27,668 bases of DNA from Methylacidiphilaceae bacterium UBA1321 (GCA_002306945.1 DBTH01000180.1:1-27668), one strand, 5' to 3'; shown: positions 8,029 to 15,842, counted from the first letter of the stretch. The notes: generated from the letters alone by a model not told the origin. Translations and numbers: made by a program.

Positions 8029-10074
8029 ATGAAAGCCCATCCTCTCTACACGCACCAAAGACAGGTGCATCTCGATTTTCACACCTCGCCGCACATTCCT
8101 GATGTCGGTTCGGAATTTAACGCCGAAGAATTCGCTTCGACTTTGGAATCGGCTCACGTTAATAGCGTCACGATTTTCGCCAAGTGCCATCACGGCCAAT
8201 GTTACTATCCGACGAAAACCGGCGTGCAGCACCCGGCCCTCAAGGGACGTGATTTACCAGGCGAAATGATCGAGGCACTTCACCGTCGTGGAATTCGCGC
8301 TCCGATCTACACGACCGTCGGTTGGGAGGAAGACGTTGCCGCGCACCATCCGGAATGGCGGCAGATGCGGGACGACGGCACTTTCGCCCGTTGTGGCAAC
8401 GCCGATCCTTCGCAACCGCCTCATCCCGGCGGCTGGTATTTTAATAATTTTATTCATCCCGATTATCAGGATTACATCGAGGCGCATGTGCGGGAGATTC
8501 TCTCCAGGTATGAAGTGGACGGATTGTTTTTTGACATTCTTCTTTTTGATGGTCGGTCGTGTTGGAGCGAGGCCAGCGTTCGTTTTCGTGAAAAACACGG
8601 ATTGCTTGGGCACGATGCGGCCACGCAGTCGCGGTTTGAATGCCTGGCGCAGGCGGCGTTTGCGCGCCGCTTCACACGCTTGATTCGCGGCATACAACCG
8701 AGCGGCACCATTTTCTATAATTCCACCAATCCCATCTATATCGATTCGCGGACGGGAGTACGTTCCCGACACGCTTTTCAGACGCATTGGGAGCTTGAGT
8801 CTCTGCCCTCCGGATTCTGGGGTTATCAACATTTTCCGAGACTGGCCCGTTCCTTTGGAGGTTGGGGCAAACCGTGGCTCGGGATGACGGGACGATTCCA
8901 GAAAATGTGGGGTGACTTTGGCGGACTCAAGCCGGAGGCTGCGTTGGAGTATGAATGTTTCCGGAGTCAGGCGTTGGGCGGCGCCAACTCCATCGGAGAT
9001 CAACTTCCGCCCCGTGGTCGGCTCGACGCGGGGGCTTACCGCCTGATTGGTGAAGTCTATAAGCAATGCGAAGCCGCCGAGCTTTTTTATCGTGGCTCCC
9101 GAGGTCTTTTCGATGTTGGCATTGTCACGCCCAATCGAATCGGTGGTGACGCGGCATCTTGCGACAAGTCGTTGGAAGGGGCGGTGCAGATGTGCGAAGA
9201 AGCGCATTATGATGCGGCTGTGATCGATGATGCCAGTCCGCTCGATGGTTATCGCATTCTGATTTTGCCTGATGTGGTCGAACTGACGCCCCGGTTTAAA
9301 CGCAGTCTGCACGCTTATCTCAATCGGGGCGGAGCGGTGCTCTTTTCCGGAACGAGCGGATTCGATGAGCAGGGGCGTTGCGAGCTTTCGGGAGTCCCGT
9401 TGCAACGTGACGGAGAGGTTGATCTTTATCCGTCGTATTGGCGGACGCGTGAGTTCTTTTCGAGGAAATTATCCCTGAGCGACCGCGTGATTTATTCGCA
9501 GGGGCAAAACGTGACAGCGGGGAGGGGAGTTGAAGTTCTCGTCGACCGGGTGCTTCCCTACTTCCGCCGGACAGACCTGACGTTTTCCTCGCATTTTCAA
9601 ACGCCGCCACAGGCCCGGCCCGATAAATATGCGGCGGTTTTGGGCGGGAAAAATTTCTGCTATTTTGCTGACCCGATTTTTCGGGAGTATCGCCAATCCG
9701 GCAATATTGCCGTGCGGGACGGATGGAAGGTGGCGATGCGGCGACTCATCGGAGTTGCGCGATTCGGGGAAGGATTGCCGACGACGATTTTGAGTGTTCC
9801 CCGGAGACGTCATGATGATTTGCTGCTGACGTTGTTGCATTACATCCCCACGCGCAAGGCGCTCGATGTGGATATGATCGAAGAGCGTTCCAGTTTTGCC
9901 GGGGAAAGCCTTCGAGTGTCGAATCCGACAAAAGTCATCGATTTTGAAACGGGCGAGACATTGCCGGTTCAAGTCGATGGAACGCTTCTTTTACCTGCGA
10001 AAAAAGGACGCTTGTTGCTTTACGCGCCTCATTATTTTTCCAAAAGATTACGTTCCTCAAGACGAGTTCTTTAG
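8029..10074 (+). CDS. GH151-like glycosidase (GHL6 plus beta-galactosidase trimerisation-type domain), possible alpha-L-fucosidase
   Basis: A 681-residue protein with no signal peptide, so probably cytoplasmic. Residues about 10-340 form an alpha-amylase/GHL6-like barrel: a YTTVGWEEDVAAHHPEW strand region, GGWYFNNFIHPDYQDYI, and VDGLFFDILLFDG with a strand-end Asp at 169. About 360-560 matches the GH42-type trimerisation fold (DVGIVTPNRIGG, YRILILPDVVELTP, LNRGGAVLFSG). A small beta domain follows. This architecture and length are seen in GH151 alpha-L-fucosidases and their uncharacterised relatives; the substrate is therefore a family-level guess. The ATG follows the hairpin at 7984-8017 and lacks a Shine-Dalgarno. 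Its 3' end overlaps the convergent MFS gene by 4 bases. Confidence 0.75.
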   Translation: MKAHPLYTHQRQVHLDFHTSPHIPDVGSEFNAEEFASTLESAHVNSVTIFAKCHHGQCYYPTKTGVQHPALKGRDLPGEMIEALHRRGIRAPIYTTVGWEEDVAAHHPEWRQMRDDGTFARCGNADPSQPPHPGGWYFNNFIHPDYQDYIEAHVREILSRYEVDGLFFDILLFDGRSCWSEASVRFREKHGLLGHDAATQSRFECLAQAAFARRFTRLIRGIQPSGTIFYNSTNPIYIDSRTGVRSRHAFQTHWELESLPSGFWGYQHFPRLARSFGGWGKPWLGMTGRFQKMWGDFGGLKPEAALEYECFRSQALGGANSIGDQLPPRGRLDAGAYRLIGEVYKQCEAAELFYRGSRGLFDVGIVTPNRIGGDAASCDKSLEGAVQMCEEAHYDAAVIDDASPLDGYRILILPDVVELTPRFKRSLHAYLNRGGAVLFSGTSGFDEQGRCELSGVPLQRDGEVDLYPSYWRTREFFSRKLSLSDRVIYSQGQNVTAGRGVEVLVDRVLPYFRRTDLTFSSHFQTPPQARPDKYAAVLGGKNFCYFADPIFREYRQSGNIAVRDGWKVAMRRLIGVARFGEGLPTTILSVPRRRHDDLLLTLLHYIPTRKALDVDMIEERSSFAGESLRVSNPTKVIDFETGETLPVQVDGTLLLPAKKGRLLLYAPHYFSKRLRSSRRVL

Positions 10075-11402
10075 CGCGTTGGAGTGGAAATTTTCCACTC
10101 CCGCCGAGTGAACAGCCAGATCAAGGCGAACGCGAGCGGGTGCAGCACCGTCATGGTATAGAAACAGGGCGTGTAAGAAAATTGCGAGATCGCCCAAGTG
10201 ACTCCCTGGTTCATCGCCAAACCTCCGAGAGCACTTCCGGCTCCGATAAAACCGAACGTCGTGCCCAGGATGGGGCGTGGAACGAGATCGACAATGTAGG
10301 TGCTGAGACTGCCCAGCCAGGTGGTATGGGCAAATGCGATCAACATCGCAACGGCGAACACCCAAAAGAGATTGCCGCTGGTGGCAATGAGTGGCGCGAG
10401 TGGAAAGAAGATCACGGCAAATAACATGACAGAGCGGCGTGCCGCAGGCGCTTTTACATTTCGTTTGATTAACCACGCGGAGGCGAATCCGCTGAACAGA
10501 AAACCGATATCTGCGGTCAGATAGATCTTCCAGGTTTGCGCCAAATGTTGTTGATCGAATCCACGCGCACTGTGCAGATATTTTGGCAGCCAAAAGAGAA
10601 AAAAGTACCAGACTGGATCGGTCAACATGCGGGCCAACATCAGGGTCCAGACGACGCGGTTGGTCAGGATCATCTTCCAGACTTCGACTCCCCTCAACGC
10701 TGCTGCCTGATCTTCGTCCGGAGTGGCAAGGCTCTTGAGGAATTGACTCTCCTTGTCGGTGATCAACGGATGTCTGGCGGGAGTGCGATAAAAGAGCAGC
10801 CATCCAATCGCCACGGCCAATGCCAGCACGCCAGTGGCAACCAATGCGCCGCGCCAGCTGTAACGGCTGGCCACCCATAAAACGAGAATCGGGGCGACGG
10901 TTGCGCCGATGGCGCTACCCATCGAATAGAGGCCAACGACAATACCGCGTTCCTTGGCCGGGAACCATTCCGAGACAACCTTCGGCGAAGTGGAATATCC
11001 GCCTGCCTCTCCAAGCCCGAGAAAGAAGCGGGCCACACCAAGCATCAAGACCGATCCGGCAAGACCCGAAAGCATGTCCGCTCCGGCCCAGATGGTGAGA
11101 AAAAGGAACAGGGCGATTCGTGCGCCAAGCTTGTCCACGAGCCAGCCGGAAATGAAGTACGACACGGCGTAGGCCATGAGAAAGAGGCTGACCACATTGC
11201 CGTATTGCTGATCGGACATGTGCAAGTCCGACTGAATGGTCGGAATCAGCAATGCCAGAGACTGCCGATCGATGTAATTCAGAATGGAGATCAGGAACAG
11301 CAGGGCGCCAATCCACCAACGGATATACGGAATTTTCGGCACGGGAGAGGAACGGTCTTGGGATTGTTTACGGTTCGAATGAAATGTTGCGAACAAAGGC
11401 AT
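10071..11402 (-). CDS. MFS transporter, anion:cation symporter (ACS) family, hexuronate-type
   Basis: A 443-residue inner-membrane transporter with about 12 hydrophobic segments. The N-terminal LNYIDRQSLALLIPTIQSDL and the RFFLGLGEAGGYSTSPK / EWFPAKERGIVVGLYSMGSAIG signatures are those of the ACS branch of the MFS. That branch includes ExuT-like hexuronate and galactonate carriers, which import acid sugars with protons or cations. The ATG at 11402 overlaps the 3' end of the upstream GH28-like gene by 35 bases; an in-frame GTG at 11342 would avoid the overlap but also lacks a Shine-Dalgarno. Cotranscription with a GH28-like protein fits uptake of pectin-derived uronic sugars. It converges with the GH151-like gene with a 4-base overlap and no terminator between them. 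Confidence 0.88.
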   Translation of the reverse strand: MPLFATFHSNRKQSQDRSSPVPKIPYIRWWIGALLFLISILNYIDRQSLALLIPTIQSDLHMSDQQYGNVVSLFLMAYAVSYFISGWLVDKLGARIALFLFLTIWAGADMLSGLAGSVLMLGVARFFLGLGEAGGYSTSPKVVSEWFPAKERGIVVGLYSMGSAIGATVAPILVLWVASRYSWRGALVATGVLALAVAIGWLLFYRTPARHPLITDKESQFLKSLATPDEDQAAALRGVEVWKMILTNRVVWTLMLARMLTDPVWYFFLFWLPKYLHSARGFDQQHLAQTWKIYLTADIGFLFSGFASAWLIKRNVKAPAARRSVMLFAVIFFPLAPLIATSGNLFWVFAVAMLIAFAHTTWLGSLSTYIVDLVPRPILGTTFGFIGAGSALGGLAMNQGVTWAISQFSYTPCFYTMTVLHPLAFALIWLFTRREWKISTPTR

Positions 11403-12753
11403 TTGTGATCAGATCGTTGACCGAACGAACCGGCTTGTTTGCAATGAAGCAGTTTTTGAAAGAGACTTGATCAATAAGGTGGTTTTCATCCCCGCCTTTG
11501 AGAATGATTTTTCCCGCAGGAGCGGTCACGTTGATGAAATGAAGACCTTCGTAATGGCCGCGTTCGTCCCGGAAACCGTTGTCGTTGCTGTAGCGGGTTT
11601 TTGCGATAACGATTTCGATGGCGGCCGGGCCGGTGGCGTCGATGTGGAAATTTTCAAACCGGATGTCCTTGCACCAGGCCCAGTCAGAATGATCGCTGCA
11701 AATTGCCACCAGAGCATAATTGGCGACATCGATATTTCGAAACGTGATGTGTTCAAATAATTGCGTTTCCATTGACGCGCCGATGCGCAGTGCGTTGCCC
11801 GCGGTGCTGTTCCAGATCACGCAATCTTCAGCAGTGCAATCCTGTGTAGGGGGTTCTCCGTTGCTCCTCGCATCTACAGCGTGCCAGCCGAATCCGTCGT
11901 CGCCGCAGCGAATGAAGCACTGGCTTGCGGTCAGCCGCTTGACGCCATCGATGTCGATGCCGTCGGTATTGACTTCCTTTCCGAAGAGATTCAGATCGGT
12001 AAGGGTCACGTCGTCAGTCCGCAGGTAAAGTGTTTGCCACCAGGAACCACCCCGGATGCCGATACCTTCGACCGTAATTTTGGCGGAATTCTCAAAAAGA
12101 ATTCCTGTCGTCTTGTCCTTGCGAATCGAATGGGAACTTGTATCGAGAATGCCACGTCCCTTGATTACGACATCCTGCACGTTCCGTGCCTCGATCCGGC
12201 CTTTGACGAGTGCGCCGGGAGCGAGATAGATCGTCTGTCCCGACTTCGGTTTGATCACTCCTGCGTTGTGTACCCCGGGTGCGAAGTAAACGATGTTTGC
12301 GTCAGTGGGTTTGGGTGGGTTGATTTCCGGTGAGGTGCCAATCAAGGCCAGGGGCAGCTTGCCGGGTACTTTGATCACGAGGCGTAAAGGTTCCGATAGA
12401 GTGAAGGTGATGGCGCCGTTTTCAATCTTCGGTTGCAGTCCATAGCGCAGGGGGAGCACCTGGCATGCCTGTGTATCCTTGGGCAATTGCACCGTACGGC
12501 TTGCCGATCCGGTCAGGGTATAAAACGCGGTTTGAAAATCGTACCGGACCTCGTCGTTGACCGGGATGCCCTTGTCATTGATGGTGACCCGATAGAGCGA
12601 ACTGGCCGGTAAACCGGGGATTGCGGGAAGCCCCTGTGCATTGTCTTGTCCGCAGAGGGGTAACGACGAAAAAGACAAAGCGGTGAGGGATAAAAGAAAA
12701 TAGTTTCTAAAATTGATTCTTTTTTTCAAAAAAAAGAGGAGGTTCAAAATCAT
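11368..12753 (-). CDS. Secreted GH28-like right-handed beta-helix protein (polygalacturonase superfamily)
   Basis: A 461-residue exported protein. The signal peptide ends about residue 35 after a long hydrophobic run (NYFLLSLTALSFSSLPLCG). A short N-terminal beta domain (about 40-150) precedes the parallel beta-helix. Catalytic-type motifs are NTDGID (262-267) and CGDD (283-286), which carry the three Asp residues expected in GH28. The position where GH28 enzymes have GHG reads GNALRIG (319-325), so the conserved His is absent. Function could be polygalacturonase-like or a related exo-acting activity. The adjacent hexuronate-type transporter supports a pectin-related role. A promoter with a palindrome between its boxes lies at 12795-12822. 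There is no Shine-Dalgarno. Alternative: another beta-helix family annotated as GH28 by similarity. Confidence 0.8.
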   Translation of the reverse strand: MILNLLFFLKKRINFRNYFLLSLTALSFSSLPLCGQDNAQGLPAIPGLPASSLYRVTINDKGIPVNDEVRYDFQTAFYTLTGSASRTVQLPKDTQACQVLPLRYGLQPKIENGAITFTLSEPLRLVIKVPGKLPLALIGTSPEINPPKPTDANIVYFAPGVHNAGVIKPKSGQTIYLAPGALVKGRIEARNVQDVVIKGRGILDTSSHSIRKDKTTGILFENSAKITVEGIGIRGGSWWQTLYLRTDDVTLTDLNLFGKEVNTDGIDIDGVKRLTASQCFIRCGDDGFGWHAVDARSNGEPPTQDCTAEDCVIWNSTAGNALRIGASMETQLFEHITFRNIDVANYALVAICSDHSDWAWCKDIRFENFHIDATGPAAIEIVIAKTRYSNDNGFRDERGHYEGLHFINVTAPAGKIILKGGDENHLIDQVSFKNCFIANKPVRSVNDLITNAFVRNISFEP

Positions 12754-12794
12754 AAAAAAAGCTGTTTCTGAGAGTAAATCAAGACGTTTTATTT

Positions 12795-12822
12795 ATTGTA
12801 CAACACGTGTTAGATTTTGAAA
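12795..12822 (-). promoter_or_regulatory. Candidate promoter and operator for the GH28-like/MFS operon
   Basis: On the minus strand TTTCAA (12822-12817) and TACAAT (12800-12795) are separated by 16 bases. The spacer contains the perfect 10-base palindrome AACACGTGTT (12802-12811). A palindrome between the -35 and -10 boxes is a common repressor arrangement, and LacI-family operators are palindromes with a central CpG as here. The predicted transcript would start about 35 bases before the ATG at 12753. The -10 is good, the -35 weak. Confidence 0.42.
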
Positions 12823-12900
12823 TAGAAAATACTTAAAAAAGAATCGGTATAAATCCAACAGGTAATCCTCTTGGACTTTGGTCTATTGACTATCCTGTTT

Positions 12901-13197
12901 GCGGCGATGAATCCGAGCCCGACCGGTTCCAGGAACGGACGCAGCACGGCTGCCGAGACGCAGCGCTATCTCAACAAGATTTCCGGGCCGTTGCTGGATC
13001 GCATCGACATCCATGTCGAAGTGCCCGCCGTCAAACACGAATACCTGCTCAAGCAGGGAACCGGTGAACCGTCCGCCGTCATTCGCGAACGGGTGCTCAA
13101 GGCGCGCACTGTCCAGACGAAACGTTTCGAGGGCAAACGCAAGGTGCGTTGCAACGCGCAGATGGGTTCAAAGGATTTGAAAGCCTATACGACCCTA
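12901..13197 (+). pseudogene. comM: comM/yifB internal fragment (truncated second copy)
   Basis: 12901-13188 aligns without gaps to 1179-1466 of the intact comM, at roughly nine identical bases in ten by hand count. Protein similarity runs on to KAYTTL (13197). It matches ComM residues about 347-445, so it lacks both Walker motifs and the C-terminal end and cannot be a working ATPase. Most differences are synonymous; amino-acid changes are few and mostly mild (for example K to R, S to A, I to L). The frame runs on to a TGA at 13219-13221 through unrelated sequence. Weak similarity to the next ComM residues may continue in another frame up to about 13241. It lies in the same orientation as comM, between the GH28-like operon and the SET gene. 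Confidence 0.9.
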
Positions 13198-13237
13198 GGA
13201 TTAATGAGGCGACGCATATGAAAATCACTGCGCTTGC

Positions 13238-13260
13238 CCGTTAACGGCTATGCGGCATAG
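13238..13260. other. Two adjoining palindromes upstream of the SET-domain gene
   Basis: CCGTTAACGG (13238-13247) is a perfect palindrome, directly followed by CTATGC-G-GCATAG (13248-13260), an inverted repeat with a one-base centre. They end 11 bases before the ATG at 13272 and lie just past the comM fragment. They could be protein-binding sites or part of the rearrangement junction. The sequence alone does not decide. Confidence 0.4.
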
Positions 13261-13271
13261 TCAGTGGCCCG

Positions 13272-13775
13272 ATGTCTAAAGCTCCCGCTCATCCACTCGT
13301 TTACAAAGCCAAATCCGCGCTTCACGGCAACGGACTCTTTGCCCAGGTCCCAATCAAGAAGGGACAGAAAATCATTCAGTATATTGGCAAGCCGGTCAGT
13401 TCCGAGGAGAGCGTGCGCATCACCGACCGCCGTTACAAATCCGCCGAAGCCAAGAACCGCGCTTACGCGTTCATTTATCAGATTAGCAAAGACTATTGCA
13501 TCGACGGAAACGTGCCGGGCAATCTCGCTAAATACATCAACCATTCCTGCGACCCGAATTGCGAAAGTTACACCTACCGGCGCGAAGTGTGGATACGTTC
13601 GCTACGTGCGATTCGTCCCGGAGAGGAACTCACCTTTGACTACGGTTTTGATCCGATCGAAGGCATGGCTTCACCCTGCTCATGCGGGGCAAAAGGGTGC
13701 ATCGGTTACGTCATGGCCAAGGCTTACCGCGCCTATTTCAAGAAGCACATCAAGCCGCTTATGGAGTCGTCGTGA
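13272..13775 (+). CDS. SET-domain protein (lysine methyltransferase family)
   Basis: A 167-residue protein made almost entirely of a SET domain. It begins with HGNGLFAQVPIKKGQKIIQYIG, contains the cofactor/catalytic motifs YINHSCDPNCE and GEELTFDYGFD, and ends with a post-SET zinc-type cysteine cluster (CSCGAKGCIG). SET enzymes transfer methyl groups from S-adenosylmethionine to lysine side chains. Bacterial members are scattered, and their targets are usually unknown. No signal peptide, so cytoplasmic. There is no clear Shine-Dalgarno; two palindromes lie just upstream. It is convergent with pgi, with a shared two-way terminator between them. Confidence 0.9.
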   Translation: MSKAPAHPLVYKAKSALHGNGLFAQVPIKKGQKIIQYIGKPVSSEESVRITDRRYKSAEAKNRAYAFIYQISKDYCIDGNVPGNLAKYINHSCDPNCESYTYRREVWIRSLRAIRPGEELTFDYGFDPIEGMASPCSCGAKGCIGYVMAKAYRAYFKKHIKPLMESS

Positions 13776-13776
13776 A

Positions 13777-13812
13777 AACAGCCCGCTATTCTCATTAGAA
13801 TAACGGGCTGTT
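13777..13812. terminator. Bidirectional terminator between the SET gene and pgi
   Basis: AACAGCCCG (13777-13785) pairs with CGGGCTGTT (13804-13812). After one C/A mismatch the stem continues TATTCT/AGAATA around a CATT loop: 15 bp in all. On the minus strand the stem is followed by TTTTCAC, which favours termination of pgi. It lies exactly between the two convergent stop codons. Confidence 0.88.
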
Positions 13813-13819
13813 GAGGCGC

Positions 13820-15484
13820 TTACGCTTGCGGAGCTTTCTTTTCGCGGGCGTATTTGAAGTTGTTGATGAGGCCGTTGGTCGACGAATCGTGACTGGTGAC
13901 TTTGCCGGGCTTGGCGAGTTCGGGCAGGATGACCTTGGCCAGTTGCTTGCCGAGTTCGACGCCCCATTGATCGAAGGAATTGATATTCCAGATGATGCCT
14001 TGAACGAAAATCTTGTGCTCGTAGAGGGCGATGAGCGAACCGAGCGTGCGCGGGGTCAGCTTCTCGAACATGATGGAGTTGGTCGGGCGGTTGCCTTCAA
14101 AAACCTTGTGCGGGGCGATGCGTTCGAGCGCGTCTCCCTTGACGCCGGATTTGACCAACTCGGCTACCACTTCGGCGTGGGTCTTGCCCTTCATGAGGGC
14201 TTCGGTCTGCGCGAAGAAGTTGGAGAGCAAAATGAGGTGATGCTGGCCGAGCGGGTTCTGCGTTTCGATGGGCGCGAGGAAATCGGCGGGGATGAGCTTG
14301 GTGCCCTGGTGGATCAGTTGATAGAAAGCGTGCTGGCCGTTGGTGCCGGGTTCGCCCCAGATGACCGGGCCGGTGCTGTAGTCGACCTTCTCACCTTCGC
14401 GGGTGATGTACTTGCCGTTGCTTTCCATGTCGCCCTGCTGGAAGTAGGCGGCGAAGCGGTGCATGTACTGGTCGTACGGAAGAATGACGTGGGTCTGCGC
14501 ACCGTGGAAATTGTTGTACCAGATGCCGAGCAGGGCGAGGGTGACGGGCAGGTTGCGTTCGAAGTCGGCGGTGCGGAAATGTTCGTCCATTTCGTGTGCG
14601 CCAGCCAGGAGGGATTCGAAATTCTCGAAGCCGATGGAGAGCGCGATGGACAGGCCGATGGCGGACCAGAGGGAGTAGCGACCGCCGACCCAGTCCCAGA
14701 ATTCGAACATATTGTCGGTGTTGATGCCGAACCTGGAGACCTCGGCAGCGTTGGTCGAGAGGGCGACGAAGTGCTTGGCGACGGAGGTCGGGTTGTTGGA
14801 AGCGGCTTTCAGCAGCCAATCCTTCGCGCTGTTGGCGTTGGTGATGGTTTCCTGCGTGGTGAAGGTCTTCGACGCGACGATGAAGAGGGTGGTCTCGGGT
14901 TCGAGCTTCTTCAAGGTCTCAGCGATGTGGGTGCCGTCGACGTTGGAGACGAAATGGACGTGGAGGTTCGGGTTGGCGTAGGGCTTGAGCGCCTCGGTGA
15001 CCATGACGGGGCCGAGATCGGAACCGCCAATGCCGATGTTGACGACGTCGGTGATGCGTTTGCCGGTGAAACCTTTCCATTCGCCGCTGCGGACGGTTTC
15101 ACAGAATTTCTTCATGTGGGCGAGGACTTTGTTGACCTCGGGCATGACGTCCTTGCCGTCGACGAGGATCGGGCGGTTGGAACGGTTGCGCAGGGCGATG
15201 TGGAGGACGGCGCGGTCTTCGGTGAAGTTGATCTTTTCGCCGGTGAACATCTTCTGAATCCAGCCGGAGAGATTGGCCTGGGCGGCGAGTTGGCGCAGGA
15301 GATCCATCGTTTCCGGGGTGATGCGGTTCTTGGAATAGTCGAGCAGGATGTCGCCGAAACGCAGGGAGAAGCGGATGAACCGGTTCGGATCCTGCGCGAA
15401 GAGGTCGCGCATCTGAAGGTCTTTGGTCGACTCAAAGTGGGTTTGAAGGGATTTCCAGGCGGGGGAAGAGGTGAGTGTGCTCAT
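13820..15484 (-). CDS. pgi: Glucose-6-phosphate isomerase
   Basis: A 554-residue cytosolic enzyme that interconverts glucose 6-phosphate and fructose 6-phosphate in glycolysis and gluconeogenesis. The N-terminus (SPAWKSLQTHFESTKDLQMRDLF) lines up with that of the E. coli enzyme. The substrate-binding stretch NIGIGGSDLGP, family signature DWVGGRYSLWSAIGL, QGDMESNGK (Glu354), GTNGQHAFYQ (His385) and the second signature QGIIWNINSFDQWGVELGK ending at Lys513 are all present, one residue off the usual E. coli numbering. The ATG at 15484 is chosen; an upstream in-frame TTG at 15505 would add seven residues without family support. No Shine-Dalgarno is visible. It is divergent from leuA. Confidence 0.97.
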   Translation of the reverse strand: MSTLTSSPAWKSLQTHFESTKDLQMRDLFAQDPNRFIRFSLRFGDILLDYSKNRITPETMDLLRQLAAQANLSGWIQKMFTGEKINFTEDRAVLHIALRNRSNRPILVDGKDVMPEVNKVLAHMKKFCETVRSGEWKGFTGKRITDVVNIGIGGSDLGPVMVTEALKPYANPNLHVHFVSNVDGTHIAETLKKLEPETTLFIVASKTFTTQETITNANSAKDWLLKAASNNPTSVAKHFVALSTNAAEVSRFGINTDNMFEFWDWVGGRYSLWSAIGLSIALSIGFENFESLLAGAHEMDEHFRTADFERNLPVTLALLGIWYNNFHGAQTHVILPYDQYMHRFAAYFQQGDMESNGKYITREGEKVDYSTGPVIWGEPGTNGQHAFYQLIHQGTKLIPADFLAPIETQNPLGQHHLILLSNFFAQTEALMKGKTHAEVVAELVKSGVKGDALERIAPHKVFEGNRPTNSIMFEKLTPRTLGSLIALYEHKIFVQGIIWNINSFDQWGVELGKQLAKVILPELAKPGKVTSHDSSTNGLINNFKYAREKKAPQA

Positions 15485-15685
15485 GGTTTTCAGTAGTGAA
15501 TGCAATTTTGTGCGAAGGGAAAAGGATCAGCTTTTTTGTGCGGAAATACAAGAATGGAATGAGGGAACTGCTTTTATCAGGAACTCAGGAAATTGGGCAG
15601 AGCGGAGGGTTGGTATGACCTTTGGGTCTTTCTGAAAACGACTTCCGTTTAACCTATTGACCAAACGGGCCGATAAGGGTAATGT

Positions 15686-15754
15686 ATGCCCGTCATGGCA
15701 CAGAACTTTCTGTTGACGCTTCGACTTAGTCTGCTTCCCGGCCTGCTGGCTTAG
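15686..15754 (+). CDS. Leucine-rich upstream peptide of leuA (candidate attenuator leader peptide)
   Basis: A 22-codon reading frame, ATG at 15686 and TAG at 15752-15754. It starts MPVMAQNF and then runs LLTLRLSLLPGLLA: 8 of 22 residues are leucine, using CTG, CTT and TTG codons. It is preceded by AAGGG at 15675-15679 with about 6 bases to the ATG, one of the better ribosome sites in the window. It lies 151 bases upstream of leuA, the first gene of leucine synthesis. Leader peptides rich in the end-product amino acid are the hallmark of ribosome-mediated attenuation. Confidence 0.6.
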   Translation: MPVMAQNFLLTLRLSLLPGLLA

Positions 15755-15842
15755 GGAGTGGGGCGCTGTTCTGTTGCCTTTTTCTTCCTTTTGCCGTGCA
15801 AGGCTACGAGTCGTTTTTTTTAACGGCTCCGGGAAGCGTCCC
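15722..15842 (+). promoter_or_regulatory. Candidate leucine attenuator structures in the leuA leader
   Basis: Found by hand. CGACTTAGTCT (15722-15732), inside the leucine codons, can pair with AGGCTACGAGTCG (15801-15813): 11 bp with one G-U and a two-base bulge, ending directly before eight Ts (15814-15821), as in an intrinsic terminator. Competing pairings are GAGTCGTT (15808-15815) with AACGGCTC (15822-15829), GCTTCCCGG (15733-15741) with CCGGGAAGC (15829-15837), and GACGCTTC (15715-15722) with GAAGCGTC (15833-15840). A ribosome stalled on leucine codons would cover 15722-15732 and block the terminator-like pairing. TCCC/GGGA with GCC/GGC forms a local hairpin at 15736-15757. Confidence 0.5.

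Noticed and set aside
12871..13221. Working small protein from the comM fragment
   Set aside because: It is an internal piece of the ATPase without nucleotide-binding motifs. The apparent start is a TTG in non-homologous sequence and the end is out of family sequence, so it is treated as a remnant.
13811..15496. 561-codon plus-strand open frame covering pgi
   Set aside because: It is antisense to an unmistakable pgi with all catalytic motifs. Its product is a Gly/Val/Asp/Glu-rich string without recognisable domains, as expected from the mirror of a biased coding strand.
15657..15685. leuA promoter TTGACC-17-TAATGT
   Set aside because: The -35 and spacing look good, but the -10 match is poor and transcription would then start after the leader peptide's ribosome site. 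If the promoter is real, the attenuator idea fails, so it should be kept in mind.
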